This document shows positions 9,667 through 21,639 of a stretch of 64,000 nt of DNA, piece after piece. The DNA comes from Solanum dulcamara. Taxonomy: Eukaryota > Streptophyta > Magnoliopsida > Solanales > Solanaceae. The notes beneath the pieces were generated by a model, which saw nothing but the letters and a program-made list of their open reading frames with translations, searched no databases and had not been told where the DNA came from. The DNA lies in assembly GCF_947179165.1 (NCBI RefSeq), contig NC_077242.1:44781097-44845096 (forward strand), written 5' to 3'. The translations under genes and the position numbers were made by a program. Positions within the stretch are counted from its first letter, which is position 1. The number at the start of each line of letters is the position of its first letter.

Positions 9667-11837
9667 CCCCTAACTCTTATTGTAAATTAGATGAGTTATT
9701 TATAACTCGAGGGTAAACTCGGAAGGGGACCAGGTAGGTCAAGTATTAAAAGAAGTACTGTGATGTTTAAGAAATTTTGGTTTCTTCCAACAATGGTTGG
9801 AAAATGATTTATGGTAACAGTTTATAGTTTTCCACCGACTAATTGGGAAAAGAACTCCTAACGGAAGCATCTCAGGGAGATGTCAGGGACGAATACGAAT
9901 TAAAAAGGGGATATGTAAGTATGAATTGAACAGTGTGATACGAGTATGTAGGGACAAAGTTGAACCACTAGTAAGACGCATTTAGTACGTGTTGACTATG
10001 TTAAAGGCTTGCGTTGAGAATGCAGTAAGAGCATGGGGCTTAAGATAAAAAAAATGAAATGAAATGAAAAATGACGCGTGTACGCAACGTCGCCCCGAAA
10101 ATGGTGGAACCCTTAAGGGACGAGGATGAAAAACTTAAGGAATAAATGGCGCAACTCCTATTCGCCCCAAGAAGCACATGATATAGGTTGGGATAAAGCT
10201 ACTACTCCAAGGAAACCTTATCGTCGGAATATTAGCACTGCCTAGTTGGAATTGAAACGACTACAAGTACAAACAAAGGAAAGTATGAGTACCCTCTAAA
10301 TGGGGGAAGTTAATGAGAAAATGGCAAAAGTAAGATGAAGGCAATCGATATGAGAATATATTTAAGATGGACGTCTAAACATCAACAAGATATCTTATCG
10401 AACCAAGTTAGAAAGGTTCGGAAGCTACCAATAATTGGATGGAAGCCAGAATGCTACATAAGGCAGCATTAGGAAGTTTTTGACGAGACCCTGACTGACA
10501 TAACACTAGAAGGCAGTTGCGGATAAAAACAAAAGAGTGTAACCATGAAAGGATATCAACCAACTTAAGAGACATTACGAAGGATAATGACAACATGCTA
10601 GATCAAAAGCCAAAATGTTGGGTATAGAGTTAGTCGCAAATGATGTTGCGATAGATAAATAATCAAAGAAAAAGGAATAGAAAGCCTCTTGTGGTAGAAA
10701 ATGAGGAGAACACAAAGTAAATAAAGGATCGTGGAGCTAAAGATCTATGCCGATACTGGATGCAAGATAACAGACGAAAGGACAGGGTAAAACATAAAGA
10801 CTCGGGAGACAACGCTAAGGTAAATCTGGAGCTAAGTTAAGTGCCCACACCTTGTGGAAAAGGTTACAATGAAACACGACACGAATACTTCCCATGGAGG
10901 TCACCCATCCCAATATTACTCTCGCCCCAGCACGCTTAACTTCAAAATTCTGATGGAACTTAATGCGTTAGTGCTGGTGTGATCGCGCGAGATGGAGGAA
11001 TCTGAACTAGTGATGGAGAAACGATATGAGATTATGTACCCAAAGTATTATAAGATACATTAAGGCAATTGTAATAAGGTCTTAAGCAAAACAAGAAGGA
11101 TTAGCTAATTGCTAATTGACGACGCACTTGAATGCCACAGCTCTTCAACATAGAACTAGTTAATGAGAGGAAAATCGCAGAATGTCTATATGGGCCAGTA
11201 GGCGAGGGAATTTTGACACCACTTGGTAGCCAACTCTGAGGGCGAAAAAAGCAAAACCCAAAAAGGTAAGGGTACCAGCTGATGTAATTTACGAATGACA
11301 GGAAGCAGTGCCCAAGGTCGAAAATCCCACAATATGACCAGGACTACAAAACTCATTTTGCACTCCAGCGCCAGATGACTCTAGAGGGAAGGTTACTTGT
11401 GGATTAATGATATTAGTCCCTGCTCCTTCGATCAAAGGTTACCTACTCCGCTGAGAAGGTGTAAAATTATAGAGTAAAAGAGTGGTAGGACCTTACAGAG
11501 TCCCCACAGCTATTGTCCTAGGCAAGGGAGCCCAAGTTGTAATTGACTATCGAGAGACACAAAGATAGGTTAAGCCAAATTACCGAGATGGAATTAGTGC
11601 TACTGGTAGAGTAAGACGTGTAAGTCCCCTAGCGGATGGGTCGATGTTAGAAAGACTAATCCAAAAAGGCCTTGACATGATTAAGCAAGCTGTTGACTAA
11701 AAGCCCAGAGTCGGCAGGAATGATATACAGATAATCGACATCGACATACAAAGTTCAAGTTGATGATTAGATGTTCATCATAGGGTCACCTAGAAAAGAA
11801 ACTTAGCCCAAATTATATTAGATGGTATCAAGTTGCT
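9667..11837 (+). other. Decayed retrotransposon interior without readable genes
   Basis: Purine-rich on the plus strand with short frames only. I recognise no gag, protease, RT or RNase H. It holds the second 5S-like segment (10872-10990). Position and neighbours show it is element interior, equivalent to the gutted interior of the young element. Confidence 0.45.
10872..10990 (-). pseudogene. 5S rRNA-derived segment inside retrotransposon interior (copy 2)
   Basis: Minus strand resembles full-length plant 5S rRNA. It keeps GCGATCACACCAGCACTAA, TTCCATCAGAA, AAGTTAAGCGTGCT, GGGCGAGAGTA, GGATGGGTGACCTCC and GGGAAGT, then a weaker TTCGTGT tail. Pol III A-box and C-box regions are mostly intact. 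It is antisense relative to its host element, opposite to copy 1, and the flanks of the two copies do not match. It lies about 1.3 kb before the 3' LTR. A functional rRNA gene is unlikely. Confidence 0.82.
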
Positions 11838-12190
11838 CGTATGGTGGGCAAAGTGGCTAGTAAGTTGAACTTACCACCTTATTTGAAAACTATACGCCCA
11901 GTCCCTCAGATAGAAATGCTTCGCAAGGATACTGACGAACCACCCAGGGTATATTCCATAAATGAGGTCCAGAAGATGGAATCCTGTGAGGAAAAAAAAA
12001 TACCATCATCTTAGATTGGCGAACTGGAAGATTGTAGACTAAAGTCGTGCTTTCCATCAAGATACGATAGAAAAATCAAAACCAGAAAGAGGATGATCGG
12101 GGAACTGAAGAGAACATAAAATACAAGTATTTGCACCTGTAATCGATATTTACAGGTAATCCCGATTCTTGAAACACGTATATGAAGTAT
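11838..12190 (+). pseudogene. Integrase C-terminal remnant
   Basis: Frame from 11838 reads RMVGKVASKLNLPP, then a degenerate form of the HPVFHVSMLRK motif ending IEMLRKDTDEPPR and NEVQ, which is the integrase tail before the chromodomain. The match to the remnant at 2636-3010 (MLRKNGNDAPR) supports common descent. The chromodomain itself (about 12000-12190) is unrecognisable after an A-run and frame shifts. Confidence 0.5.
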
Positions 12191-12290
12191 TGGTATAGAA
12201 GTACGTGTTAAGAAAATAGCAAAGAATCTCCCTACGATGTGTATAAGGTGCTAAGAGAAGTTTTATCTAACATTCGGGGACGAATGTTCT

Positions 12291-12303
12291 AAAGGGGGGA
12301 AGG
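12291..12303 (+). other. Polypurine tract
   Basis: AAAGGGGGGAAGG follows the end motif ACATTCGGGGACGAATGTTC and adjoins the LTR start TGTTACACCC at 12305. Confidence 0.85.
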
Positions 12304-12304
12304 A

Positions 12305-15300
12305 TGTTACACCCTCGGAATATTTCATAAGTTCCTTGGACATTATCATATGAGCCGGATACGCTACGACACTATCAAATGGATCTAAGGAAGGGAGAAT
12401 GGGACACCCCGTGGTAGGGAAGATTGGAAATAGGGTCAAGAGAAGTCGGAAGAAGTTGGAGGCCAAGTAACGAGTCGTAGGACTCGACTTATCTACTTAA
12501 ACTACTAAGTTAGAAGTCGTACATACGTGATTTACTTAATTACATACCAAGCTTGCGTACCAAGGATTTCATAGGCTCTTAAAGTGAGACGAGATTACGA
12601 ATGAGATTACGAACCCACGAGGAAAAGAAAAAAATTTTGCGGGGCAGCCAATAGGAGGGTGACACATGGCAGCACCTAAGCAGGCAGGTGACCCACTTGC
12701 TTAGGGTCAAGTAGGTGACCCACCTGCTTGGGGGAGGTGGTCCCCACTTCCATGTGGCAGCCCCTCCTTGAACATGTAGGTGCGGTGGCCCAATAGGGGC
12801 TGGACACGTGTCACCTCTTGGGGCTGACATGTGTCACACCCTAAAGCCACATATACATGTTGATATATATCATATACTTCAGTTGTTCATCAAAAGAACA
12901 TCAGCCAACATAGAGAAAAAAACATGAGAAAGAGAGATAGGGAGGCAGCCATGGCGTTTGAAGTTTAAAGGTAAGTTTCTCAATTTTCTCTCCATTAATT
13001 AATTATATACGACGTTCCTAAAATACATGGAGGTGTATATATGTATATTACGATGCTTACAGAACTATATTTTCAGTTCTAAACTTGGAAAACTAAGAGA
13101 AACTTAAAGAGAAAACGCTAGTTAACAAACCCATTTTTGGAAAGGACAGTGATTAGTAATATTTGTATAACATCTTATGTATAGCTTAGTTTCGGGTGAT
13201 TCAATATGTTTTGGAAAGGTATTTCATAGTTCTATAACTTTCATTTAGACTCCAAAATCTAGTTTTACTTTTATCATCTCAAAAGAGGGTGATGAAGTGT
13301 AGAGGAGGTACTGCCCAGATTTTGGTTTTGGAAATCTTACACGGACTACTGTTGGTGTTTCAGTTATATATTTTCTTAAAAAATTGTTGTAGGGGTAATT
13401 CAAAATTGTTTGTGACCTTGATACACATGTCTATAACTTTCATTGAGGATACAAATCCTATTTCCCTCAATTACCCCTCCGAAACTAAGCGACAATATAA
13501 GACAGTGGGCTGTCCAGATTTCACATTTTGGATAGTTTTGGCGAGTTTGACAAGTTTAACGTAAGGTAAGACCTTTCATTTTAAATTGGAGTTTATGGTA
13601 TTGTTATATGGTGTATTACACCCCTTGTATGCTGCTGGAAGTTTAATAATGTCGTAGAAATGCTCGACGTTTGAAATAAACTAAATTGGAATCGCTATAG
13701 TTAAATTGTCGTCGAAGGATAGTGTTGTTCGTGTGAGGTGCTGCTGCAGGGGTTTGATGTGTTGTTGCAGGGCCTAAATATGTTCTAATGTGGGTTAGGG
13801 TGCTGCTAGTTGAATCCACACGACCCCTCGTTGCGTATAATAAAAGGCGTTACAAAATAAAGGCTAGACGCCCTATTATGGTACCGTATCTTTGAATAAG
13901 TCGTTTGGAGTTTATGTTATATATTGTTGGTCCAAATTGATGCAGGTTGTTGTTATTGGTTAGCTGTAGGTCTTAGGGTGCTGCCCAATTTTCGTCGACG
14001 CCTTAGCGAATAATAGAACTAGTCGGGGAAACGACTAAGGAAATAGATTTCATTAATACTAAGATGTAACCTAGGGTGTTGGAAAGTAAAAGGCATTGAT
14101 ATTCATACTACTTTCATGTTGAATAGGTTCAAAGGACGGCGAGGCAAGCAGGATAAGGAATAATTCAGACAAGGTATGTAAACCTTTCTCTTGGCATGTT
14201 TTGGTATAAGTTCGTACAGCTATCTTTCTTTCCTTTTGGCAATGTTTAGCCTTAAGTGAATTGTATATAAAGTGCGGGGATAATTCCATTCCTAGAATTC
14301 CGAGTACGCCTCATAACCCCTACCCACTGTTCAGTATTAGAGTTCTTGTGAAGATTAAGTATTGCCTAGTAGGGCTACTATGTGTCAGAATGTAATGTAT
14401 GGGAAGCTATCTCTCATTTTCATTAAGATGTATTTGATACGAAAATGAGGTTATAATGCCATAGTGGTTCACCGAGCCCCGTGAAAGGCCGGGTACGAAA
14501 TATGTATATGAAGATCACCTGAAGGAAAGTACAAACTATATAAAGCTTATTCTCTTTCTTCTTGTGGGACATGTCCTTGTCTTAGTTGTAAGTTGAATCT
14601 GATATGAACTCCCAGGTAACTCCATTCTTAAACATCTCTTAATTACTTCTGAATATTAAACTCCTATAGTAGTTGAACTACTTTCCCTAGAAACTTTTAT
14701 ACGTTAAAGAGGTAACAAATGTTCAGGCTCTACAACCTAAGGACTATAAGGTAATAAGTGTTTCTGATTCCATAAATGATTTGGCCCTATGTTAATACAT
14801 GTCCAGGGCCTCTGAGATTACTTTTGAGACAACCCATAATGGCATTTAAGGGACACTCGAGATGACTACACCGTTACTCGGGTTCTCAAATAAAAGCTTA
14901 ACTTTCTTATTTTGTCGAGTCTCTGATAATGATTTAAATTGCATATAGTTACTTACTACTCTACTCATGTATATTGTAACACTTCTTTCCCTGAGTCCCG
15001 GGCCAGGATATGTTCTCGTGCACAGTTCACTGCATTATTCCCTGAGTCCCTCAATAAAGGGCCAGGATACGTGTATAGATATATGATGATGTGTTGTAAT
15101 AAGGTGATGATGGCACTGGGGCCATGATGGTTTTACAGAGGTGATTCACCGGACCCCCGAAAGGGCCGGCTATATGATATGACTCGAACATGCATGTTTT
15201 TGTAATTCACAAAGTATAGGTATAGATTTCTGAATTGATATCTTATCCCCTGTTTCTCTATCTCAAATATGCTTCCAGTTGTATTATATTATGTTTTACA

Positions 15301-15828
15301 TACTTAGTACATATATCGTACTGACCCCCTTTCTCGGGGGGCTGCGTTCATTCCCACAGGTACAGATACAGATTTTGGGAGTCCGTCAGCTTAGGATTCT
15401 ATGCAGCTTAGTTGGAAGAGGCTCCATTGTATCGAGGCCTAGTTTTTGATACTGTCCACGGATGTATAAAAATTATTTCATCCATTCAGGGGTACGGTGG
15501 GGGCCCTGTCCCGCCATATGTTGTCATTTATATGTTTAGAGGTCTGGAGACATGTATATGTGGGTTGTATATGTCAGTTTGGTTCAGCTGGGTCTATATG
15601 ATATATTGTACATGTTGTTATGTTATGGCAACCTTGTCGGCTGGCGTGCCCTGTCATGTTGTGATACAAACAAAAAGGGCTACAGGTATATGTAAATGTT
15701 ATCACCCAGTGGGGCTCTGTTACATGATATTGTTTTATTTACAGTTCAATAGGAGCACAGCTGATAGATATGTGTACGGAGGGTCCAGGTCGGACCCTAG
15801 TCGTGACCTACGGGGTTGGGTCATGACA
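12305..15828 (+). repeat. 3' LTR of the older Tekay-like element (3524 bp)
   Basis: Starts TGTTACACCC after the polypurine tract and ends GGGTCATGACA. It has the same internal layout as the young LTR: hairpin block 12676-12735, remaining G-box CACGTG at 12805, TATA-like ATATATATC near 12861, the CCGAGCCC/GGCCGGGTA motif (for example 14470-14492 and 15147-15172), and the ACCCCCTTTCTCGGGGG hairpin at 15323-15341. Frames inside it, such as 13289-13564 and 15412-15837, match no known protein. It is clearly older than the LTR pair to its left. Confidence 0.85.
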
Positions 15829-16164
15829 TTTATATAGACTCTTTTAGACACAACTAAATCACCAACATGAGTATAGATCGAAAAAGGCCCTTACAAGATC
15901 TCAGGACTAACAATGAATTTCATAGCAAGGTAAGGAGTAACAAATGATAGAGTAGCACACAAATCTAACAATGCATAAAATCATTATCAATGACTTTCAA
16001 CATACTAGTTACCATGCCGACGAATCCTCCAACTCCTAACGAGTCTGAAGAGCATAGAATCTGTTATGGCACTAACCGCCACCCGAAGTAGTACCACACT
16101 AATCTGGATGGTCTATAGTCTGAGTCTGAGCTTGAGGTCTAGCACCATTCCTATGGTCCTTCGC
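15829..16164 (-). pseudogene. Gag-protease junction remnant of gypsy element A
   Basis: Minus strand reads NRFYALQTR followed by EDSS and a degraded continuation, the typical linker and start of aspartic protease in Solanaceae chromoviruses. Several stops are present and the D(P/L)G(S/A) active site is not preserved. It continues the gag remnant at 19088-20201 after removing the solo LTR. Its other end is broken by the older Tekay-like element. Confidence 0.55.
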
Positions 16165-19087
16165 TTGATTTTCATAACCCAACTCTGTAGGCCGTGACTG
16201 GTGCCCGATTTGGGCACCCATACATACCCTTATCCCCACTTAGCGTGTTAGCAGAATAGACAAATGTAGGAGTCAAAAAGGGGTCATAAAGAGCGCATGA
16301 GAATGGATATAGCACAAAAGGGCCGTTAAGGCCATCACGAAACACAGAGCCCAAAACATATATACATAACCCACATCACAAGTCTACAGACCTCTACAAA
16401 ATGATAGCCTAGTCATATGATAGGACAGGAGCCCGTCGTACCCTTAACCAACATGTACAAATGTACAACAAAAAAGTTAGTACCAAAATAGGGCTCCGGA
16501 AAAAGAAGCACTACCAACCAACAGGGTGGATGTCCTAGGCGAGCGGATCAGTAAATCGAGTGTCTATACCTGCGGGCATGTAATGCAGCCCCCAAAGAAA
16601 GAGGGTCAGTACGGACAATGTACCGAGGATGTAAAGCATGAAATGTAATAAGTAAAGCCATTACCAGAATAGAAGGTGCAAAAATGAGCAAAATATCCAA
16701 AATACCAAAATGCTTTTCATAACCACAGATAATGTATACAGAAAACATATGTCATATTCGGCCCTATTATGGGACTCGGTGAACAAATCATGGTCACCGC
16801 CCCGTCACTGGCGCCACAGTATATCATAACTCCAGAGTAGAAAATATCTCTGTAACAGATCATATCATATTAGATGGTCATATCATATCATATCATATCA
16901 TATGTGTACATGGCACATCATAACTCCACAAATCCCATGTACAAATCATACCTTCCCCCTCACGTTGGGGCACAATGAACAATGCAAAGAAGTACGTATG
17001 ATAACAAATCCTAGCCCGGGCTTAGTGAAAGAAGCATTGAGGCATCCACGAGTGGAGTAGTGAGAAACTAAATGCAATATAAAATACAAAACATTTCCAG
17101 AGACTCGATAGCGTAACTTTGATGCCAAGTCATATAAGAGAAATTAAGCGTAATCATAGTGCATGTCTTTCAGATGTCACGATGGTCTATGTCAAAATAG
17201 TCTTTCTGAAATCGTTTCCATATTTCAAAATATATTATGGGGCTCAATGGAATAATTAAAACAAGCTATCATTCAAAATCAAGACAAGAGTCATATCAAG
17301 TATCTTTTGAAAGTCACTATGGATTACATCAAAATGGAACTTCTGGAACTATATACTCGTATCAAAGCATAATAAAATGTCCTTTGAAAATCTAGAAATT
17401 GGCCATCCTAGTGGCTCTAGGAAGAGGAACTTCTTTGAAATCATAAAAAATAATATATTTGTTTCATAATGACCATGTCAAAATAAAAAATAAGCTTTAC
17501 ATACTTATGCCAAAAACATGCCAAAAGAAGGAAACGTTAGCTTTACATACCTCTTACTAATTACTCTTAACATGTTCGCCTCGTCGTCTCTTGAACCTAT
17601 TTAACATGAAAGTAATTCTAAGTTTAGTGATCTTGTACTTTCCATCTTGTAATTCTACCACCAATTACCCATAGGAACAAATCCTTTATCTATTCCCTTA
17701 GACTAGTTCATTACTATTTTCGAAGTTAGCGGAAATCGGGCAGCATCTCCCTTATAACTTGCCCTATTCAAACTTCCATTTTAACCTCCAAACCTTATCA
17801 TCCAACAAAAACAACAATTATCAATATATATATAAGTAAACCACTTCAACATTACACAACACAAATTCTAAATAACTCGCTTAAAACTACGATACCAAAA
17901 TAGGGTTTTTAATCTCTATTTCATAAAACCTTTAACCACACGAACCAGGGTGCCATATGGCTAAAACAAGAAGCATATACAGTAATATTTAGTCATGTTC
18001 CAGCCCTGCAATACTACAAAACAATGCCCAACACAAAACCACAATAACAACGACCCTAGCCAAACTTTAACCCATTAAAATCGCGTCAAACCAGCCCCTA
18101 CATGACTTGCAACATTCTTTAGTCATAACATGTATATTTTCATGTTTCCAATCCATATTTGTACCTTCATAACATGTCCAAACCCTTACCAAAATGTGAG
18201 AGAAGAGAGCCAAGCCATACCTTGCTAGAACTCGCTAAAACTTGCCTCAAAAGTTCTCTTAACATGCTAAAAATTGATGGGCTATTTGCGCCCCTTCTTT
18301 GCTGCCCCAAATAGTAATTTTATGCTGTTAAACACCGTCATGTATCTATGGGATACCTTAAATAATTAATTCATAGAACGAAATTAGGAAGCTTACCTCA
18401 AATTGGCCAAATATATGGCTGCCTTCTCTCCTTTCTTACATTGTTTTTCTCTTCTTTGGTGCTGATTTTTGGATGAAAATGACTTAATAGTCATCACAGC
18501 ATATATATATGTGTCCTTAAGAGGGGACATGTGGCATCCCCTAGGGTTGATATGTGGCAGCCCCCTAGGGCCCACCTCATCCATGCGCCCACTCACATGC
18601 TGCCACATGGCAGCATGGGGTCCACCCCAAGCAGGTGAGTCATCTACTTGGTCCAAGTAGGTACATCACCTACTTAGTCCAAGTAGGTACATCACCTACT
18701 TGCTTCTAAGTAGGTGCTATGCCTCCTTTCGCCTCTCCCGTGGATTCGTAATCTCGTCTCACTTCAAAAGCCTATGTATTCCTGCTACTTAAGCTCGACA
18801 TGTACTCAAGTAGCTTAGTATGTAAAATATCCCAAGTAATAGCTTTCAAAAGTAAGTCGAGTTCTATGACTCACTACTTAACCTTCAACTTCTTCCGTAT
18901 TCTTATAACCCTATTTCTAATGTTTTCTATTATGGAGTATCTCCTTCTCCTTTTCTTAGGATTATTTGATAGCTTTATAGATTATCCGACTCACATGATG
19001 ACTTATAAGAAACTTAAGAGCCTTCTGAGAAACTTAAAAAGCTTAAGAAGCGTTCCAAGGTACAAAAGTACGAGGTGTAACATTGAT
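16165..19087 (-). mobile_element. Solo LTR with TTGAT duplication
   Basis: LTR 16170-19082 (2913 bp) is flanked by TTGAT at 16165-16169 and 19083-19087. There is no primer site beside its U5 end and no polypurine tract beside its U3 end, so it is a solo LTR left by LTR-LTR recombination. Minus orientation: U3 start ...GGTGTAACA at 19082; the U5 tip has decayed from TGTCACGACCC to TTTCATAACCC. Tandem hairpin repeats lie at 18627-18716. It splits the gag-protease region of element A. Confidence 0.9.
18627..18716. repeat. Tandem hairpin repeat in solo LTR
   Basis: About three copies of a 26-bp unit built from AAGTAGGTACATCACCTACTT, itself nearly palindromic. Single or double copies of the same unit are found at 2111-2134, 9247-9270, 12676-12735, 40759-40810 and 49359-49385. 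Confidence 0.8.
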
Positions 19088-20201
19088 GACCTGACTTTCC
19101 AAACCTATAGGATGCATCGATCCAGCTAAGCATTCTCCTTTGTGGTTCTTTCCACACTTCTTGCATGGAGGAATGACTTGACTACTCAGATCTCCTTCTT
19201 GTACCTTAGGGTTAGTCATTTTATCTTTATCGAACTTTAGAGTCAGAGTGTTTGTCGAATTTTAGCCAGAATACTTTTGACGAAACTGAGGACGACCATT
19301 ATTTCAGGACTTACCATATGAGAAATTACCATCATCAATTCGAGCCTTCTTGGACTTCCTTCTAGATCTCTCATTTAACTTCTCCTCCTTTATTTTTTCG
19401 ACATGTTTCATAGCCTAAATATGTCCATCTCCTTGATAACTATAGGGTTCTACATTCTTTGACCACCAAGTCTACACACCTGAAAAAAATTTGCTCATAC
19501 GAGTCCTTGGATTGGCGACCATAAAAGGAACATATTTCAACAACTTAGTGAACTTGAGAGCATATTCCCTCACACTTATACTATCTTGGTGCAAATTGAT
19601 GAACTCTTGTACCTTGACTTCGTTTAACCCCAAAGGAAAGAAACGGTCAAGGAAAGCACTCTTGAATTCTGCCCAATCAACAAGACCATCATCTCTATCT
19701 CTCTCATCCTTCCAGTGTTCTTACCAAACTTGTGCAACTCTCTTAAATTGATAAGCCGCTAGTTTGCCTTCTCCACCGGACTAATCCCTATGATCTCAAT
19801 AATCTTAGTAATGACCTCAATGAATTCTTTTGGATCCTCATCTACCTTAGAGACATGGAACTTGGGAGGGTTCATTCGAGTGCAGTCACAAACCTGGCTG
19901 GCCGTCGTACCTATATTTGGCTTCACAAGAGCTATAATTTCCCTATTATCTAAAATGAAATTCATTCAGCTCGAATATTGCCTTTTGTCTTCCTTCTTCA
20001 CTCTACATCGTAGAGACAATAGGCCAGAAGAGGTCTTGATTTTCATTTTTTTTATCAAGCAGTTACAGCAGCTACGGCTTGGGCATGAACTTGAAATACA
20101 GCCTGAAACTCCACATGAGAGACTTGCTCATTTAAAGGGTCATTGGGAGTTTGTTGCTCCTCCTCAGCATTCCTTCGAACAGGGATTCTTTATGGAGGCA
20201 T
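19088..20201 (-). pseudogene. Gag remnant of gypsy element A
   Basis: Capsid-nucleocapsid polyprotein of a chromovirus, broken by many stops and shifts. Visible on the minus strand: a start MPP at 20199-20201, the capsid motif TRMNPPKFHVSKVDEDPKEF (frame 19759-19965), the downstream helix DWAEFKSAFLDRFFP with INLHQDSISVREYALKFT (about 19540-19690), and a CCHC zinc knuckle CKKCGKNHKGEC at about 19125-19165. The knuckle keeps all four metal ligands. The solo LTR inserted just after the knuckle; the protein continues at 16164. Confidence 0.8.
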
Positions 20202-20393
20202 ATTTTTGTAATTGCAAAGAGAAAGCGTTAAAGGGAGAAGCCTTAGAGTTCAACTCTATCGCACGATAAGATTATGAAAAAAGTGAAGTTTTTCCTAAAA
20301 CTTTTCATAGCCACCTATTCATAGATGCGGTACGCTTCACACCGATGCACGAGACTTTACTTGATGCGGCATGTTAGACTCCCTTGGACACTT

Positions 20394-20405
20394 GCTTTGA
20401 CACTA
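20394..20405 (-). other. Decayed primer binding site of element A
   Basis: Minus strand TAGTGTCAAAGC lies five bases beyond the LTR end at 20411. It resembles TGGTATCAAAGC, with two changes, next to a leader similar to those of the other chromoviruses here. Confidence 0.6.
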
Positions 20406-20410
20406 AGTTT

Positions 20411-21420
20411 TGTCACGATCCAAGCTAGACCCAAGGTGTGACATGCCAATTAGAATCTCGAAGGTCCCTAATCAAGCCTCTTATCATATCATTCATAAGC
20501 ATAATTAAGGTAAATAAAACAATAAGACTAAGACATAGATGCAAAAATAAAGTATCAATAGAAATATCTCAACTCAAAATGGAAAGACAACATAGACTCC
20601 ATGATATCCAATATGCCTCTACTAGTCTTGATGGGGATATAAGACAAGCTCTTTGCTCACTCAATATAAAAGATGAAAAGTCATAAGAAACAATGAATTA
20701 TAATGTCTTGTCCTCAAAACATGAGGACCTACCATAATAGCAGTAAGCAAGCCAACTCTACTAACGAATAAGAAGTGCATGGAGATTGTCTGTCCCTACA
20801 CTATGATACAACATAGGCAAAAAACACGTGTTAGTACATGGAATGCACTAAGTATGTGAGAAGTATACATGAACAATGAAAATAAGACATAATCAATATG
20901 TACATGGGATGCATGACCAACATCTTTAAAACATGAGTAAAATCTTGAAAAACTAAAAAATATCATAATCTTGTGGTCAATGCATCAAAACATCACTTGA
21001 TAACTTTATACCTTTTTATATATCTTGCTGTAGGATAGGACCTTTAACCAATATATAAGACCATGCGAGCTATAACATGGAATCCAATGTAACCCCCATA
21101 TTTAGAAGGGAGAGGCTAATTTGCCAAGGTAGACTCCGTGAGGACATTACAACATTATTAGCTATATGTGGATCCACAAGCTAAGGCCATATTGGCATCA
21201 TAAACCTACGTGGGCAATGTAGTTAGGGACTAAAGGTTGCTACTAGGATTCCCTTGGGTAGCTACTTTGGTTACCAGATCAAACCCCACCTTAAAATCCT
21301 CTCGGTGCTTAGTCATTATCCCAATGGATGTCATAATTATATTCATTAACATCATTAGGAAAGCCAAGGAAAGCTCACAATATGATATGAAATTTTTATC
21401 CTCAAATTGTATCATGGTTA
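20411..21420 (-). repeat. 5' LTR of element A (far end uncertain)
   Basis: Begins TGTCACGATCCAAGC beside the decayed primer site and continues with the block shared by LTRs at 22754, 28081, 35276, 40202 and 52649 (for example CATGCCTCTAGTC-type and GATGCATGACCAA-type segments, and ACTTTAGGTTGCTACTAGG-like at 21230). The U3 end is not seen; homology fades near 21420, so the LTR is probably truncated. Confidence 0.65.
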
Positions 21421-21639
21421 ATTAATTAATGGAAATAAGAAACGATCTCTTTTCTCTCTTTAAGCAAACTTGAACCATAACCTCACACACGTCTAAATTC
21501 TAATTGTCATAGCCACCATGATCAGTGGCCAGTTCTAGCTTGCCCCCATTATGTTATCTTAAATAATATCACAACATGATCATACACATTTTTCATTCAT
21601 CGAGCAACTTTAAGTTACCATTCAAAATTCTCTCTCTAA
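21421..21639. other. Unassigned spacer
   Basis: AT-rich sequence with TTAATTAATTAATGG at its left edge. I see no gene or repeat boundary in it. Confidence 0.3.

Larger units (their letters stand above)
9662..15828 (+). mobile_element. Older Tekay-like gypsy element, 3' half
   Basis: Interior 9662-12304, polypurine tract 12291-12303 and 3' LTR 12305-15828 on the plus strand. The left half is separated by the young element inserted at 9661/9662 and lies outside the window. The end of the interior and the LTR start are clearly homologous to the young element but diverged. After the right end come the five bases TTTAT, the presumed duplication, beyond which a minus-strand protease remnant of another element begins. 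Confidence 0.75.

Noticed and set aside
10872..10990. Functional 5S rRNA gene
   Set aside because: Many substitutions, a single copy outside a tandem array, no T-run terminator of the usual kind and a position inside a retrotransposon.
15412..15837. 141-codon frame at the end of the LTR
   Set aside because: Crosses the LTR hairpin and the LTR end; no protein similarity, and related LTRs do not keep it.
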